Source: Betaproteobacteria bacterium | GTDB taxonomy: Bacteria > Pseudomonadota > Gammaproteobacteria > Burkholderiales > SG8-41 | Assembly (NCBI GenBank): GCA_029883965.1 | Contig: JAOUIN010000120.1 | Coordinates: forward strand, 1 to 6,916 | Length of the DNA stretch: 6,916 nt | Direction of reading: 5' to 3' | Shown: positions 5,645-6,916 of the stretch, piece after piece | Layout: the number at the start of each line of letters is the position of its first letter | Position numbering within the stretch: the first letter of the stretch is position 1 | The notes under the pieces: generated by a model | Database searches by the model: none | What the model was told of the DNA's origin: nothing | What the model saw: only the letters and a program-made list of their open reading frames with translations | Position numbers and translations under genes: made by a program

Positions 5645-6915
5645 ACAAACTCGAGCAGCGATCGCCCGGTCATCGCTTCAGGCACGGGCAATCCCATGAT
5701 GGTGAGCAGTGTGGGCGCGACGTCCTGCAGCGCGCCGCCTTCGGCGATGCGCGCCTTGCGCCCGACATAAAGCAGCGGCACCAGATTGAGCGTATGGGCG
5801 GTATGCGGTTGCTGCGACACGGCGTCCCGCATCGTTTCCGCGTTGCCGTGATCGGCCGTGATCAGCACTTCGCCGCCGATTTCGCGCATCGCGTCCACGA
5901 CCCGGCCTATGCATTCGTCGAGGACTTCGATGGCGCGGGTGGCGGCAGCAAGGTTGCCCGTGTGCCCCACCATGTCGCCGTTGGCATAGTTGCAGACAAT
6001 GGCGTCATACCGTCGCGTTTTGATGGCTGCAACCAGCTTGTCGGTTACTTCGCGCGCGCTCATTTCCGGCTGCAGATCGTAGGTTGCGACCTTCGGCGAA
6101 GGCACCAGGATGCGGTCTTCGCCGGCATAGGGCGCCTCGACGCCGCCATTGAAGAAATACGTGACGTGCGCGTATTTTTCCGTTTCGGCGATGCGCAGCT
6201 GGTGCAGCCCCTGCGCCGAAACATATTCGCCGAAACCGTTGCGGATTTCCTGCGGGCCGAATGCCGCCGGAATATGGGCGAAATCCCTGCCGTAGCGGGT
6301 CAGCGTGCAGAAGTAGCCGGGGCCGGGGGTGCGTTTGCGCTTGAATCCCTGAAAATCCGGTTCAGTCAGCGCTGATGTCAGTTGACGTGCGCGGTCGGCG
6401 CGAAAATTCATGAACACGACAGCGTCGCCGTCGTTCAGGCGCGCGGCTTTGTCCCCTGGCGGAACTATGGCGGTGGCTTTGACAAACTCGTCGGTCTCGC
6501 CGCGCGCGTACGCGGCATGCAGGCCGGCAATTGCATCGGGCGCGGTGAATCGCGCGGCGCCGTCGACGATCAGATCGTAGGCGGTCTCGACACGGTCCCA
6601 GCGCTGGTCGCGATCCAGCGCAAAATACCGTCCGCAGATCGAGGCAATCTGTGCGTTGCCCAACTGCCGGCATTTTTCCTGCAACAACTTCAGCGATGCC
6701 TCGGCGCTTTGCGGCGGCGTATCCCGGCCATCGAGAAAGGCGTGCACATGAACCTGCCGGGCGCCGCCCTTGGCGGCGAGCTCCAGCAGCGCAAGGATCT
6801 GTGATTCGTGACTGTGTACACCGCCCGGAGACAACAGACCCAGCACATGCAACGCGCCGTTGCGGGCCTGGTCGACCGCGGCTTTCAGCGCCTCGTTGGC
6901 GGCGAACTCCCCGGT
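5641..6915 (-). CDS. gpmI: 2,3-bisphosphoglycerate-independent phosphoglycerate mutase, C-terminal part (5' end outside window)
   Basis: This manganese-dependent enzyme interconverts 3-phosphoglycerate and 2-phosphoglycerate in glycolysis and gluconeogenesis. About 424 of the usual ~510 residues are visible; the frame is open to the window edge, and a TTG at 6852 that could be taken as a start is an internal leucine in the conserved run LHVLGLLSPGGVHSHE. The phosphotransferase half shows FLDGRDTPP (visible residues 60-68) and NFRADRARQ (170-178). The phosphatase-like half supplies metal ligands D314 and H318 in NGDMVGHTGN, D355 and H356 in TADHGNAE, and H374 in TAHTLN. The catalytic serine (Ser62 in well-studied homologues) lies outside the window. 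The stop codon TGA (5643-5641) overlaps the GTG start of envC by 4 bases. Confidence 0.96.
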   Translation of the reverse strand, partial: TGEFAANEALKAAVDQARNGALHVLGLLSPGGVHSHESQILALLELAAKGGARQVHVHAFLDGRDTPPQSAEASLKLLQEKCRQLGNAQIASICGRYFALDRDQRWDRVETAYDLIVDGAARFTAPDAIAGLHAAYARGETDEFVKATAIVPPGDKAARLNDGDAVVFMNFRADRARQLTSALTEPDFQGFKRKRTPGPGYFCTLTRYGRDFAHIPAAFGPQEIRNGFGEYVSAQGLHQLRIAETEKYAHVTYFFNGGVEAPYAGEDRILVPSPKVATYDLQPEMSAREVTDKLVAAIKTRRYDAIVCNYANGDMVGHTGNLAAATRAIEVLDECIGRVVDAMREIGGEVLITADHGNAETMRDAVSQQPHTAHTLNLVPLLYVGRKARIAEGGALQDVAPTLLTIMGLPVPEAMTGRSLLEFV

Positions 6916-6916
6916 T

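Overview
The window looks like a stretch of a GC-rich proteobacterial chromosome, most likely from a betaproteobacterium. This is inferred from a SlmA-type TetR regulator next to argB and from a gpmI-envC-ctpA-moeB cluster, gene orders I associate with that class; no rRNA or other taxonomic marker is present. All genes look intact and vertically inherited. I see no mobile element, tRNA, rRNA, CRISPR array or phage gene, and no gene-free stretch longer than about 80 bases.

The left part (1-2162) is a tightly packed plus-strand group. It holds the 3' end of argB (arginine biosynthesis), a HAD-family pyrimidine 5'-nucleotidase, slmA (nucleoid occlusion) and a 120-residue protein I do not recognise. 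Gaps are 13, 7 and 38 bases, which suggests one operon.

The right part (2167-6916) lies on the minus strand. In transcription order it holds gpmI (glycolytic phosphoglycerate mutase, 5' end cut off by the window), envC (periplasmic amidase activator with a degenerate LytM domain), ctpA (S41 carboxyl-terminal processing protease) and moeB (adenylation of a MoaD/ThiS-type sulfur carrier). gpmI and envC overlap by 4 bases, and ctpA follows envC after 25 bases. A perfect 12-bp hairpin with a T-rich tail separates ctpA from moeB and probably ends the gpmI-envC-ctpA transcript. The two gene groups meet tail to tail with 4 bases between stop codons.

The functional theme is housekeeping with a cell-division flavour. 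SlmA blocks Z-ring formation over the nucleoid, EnvC switches on septal cell-wall amidases, and CtpA acts on periplasmic proteins that often include cell-wall enzymes. I found no convincing undescribed system. The least explained element is the small protein downstream of slmA.
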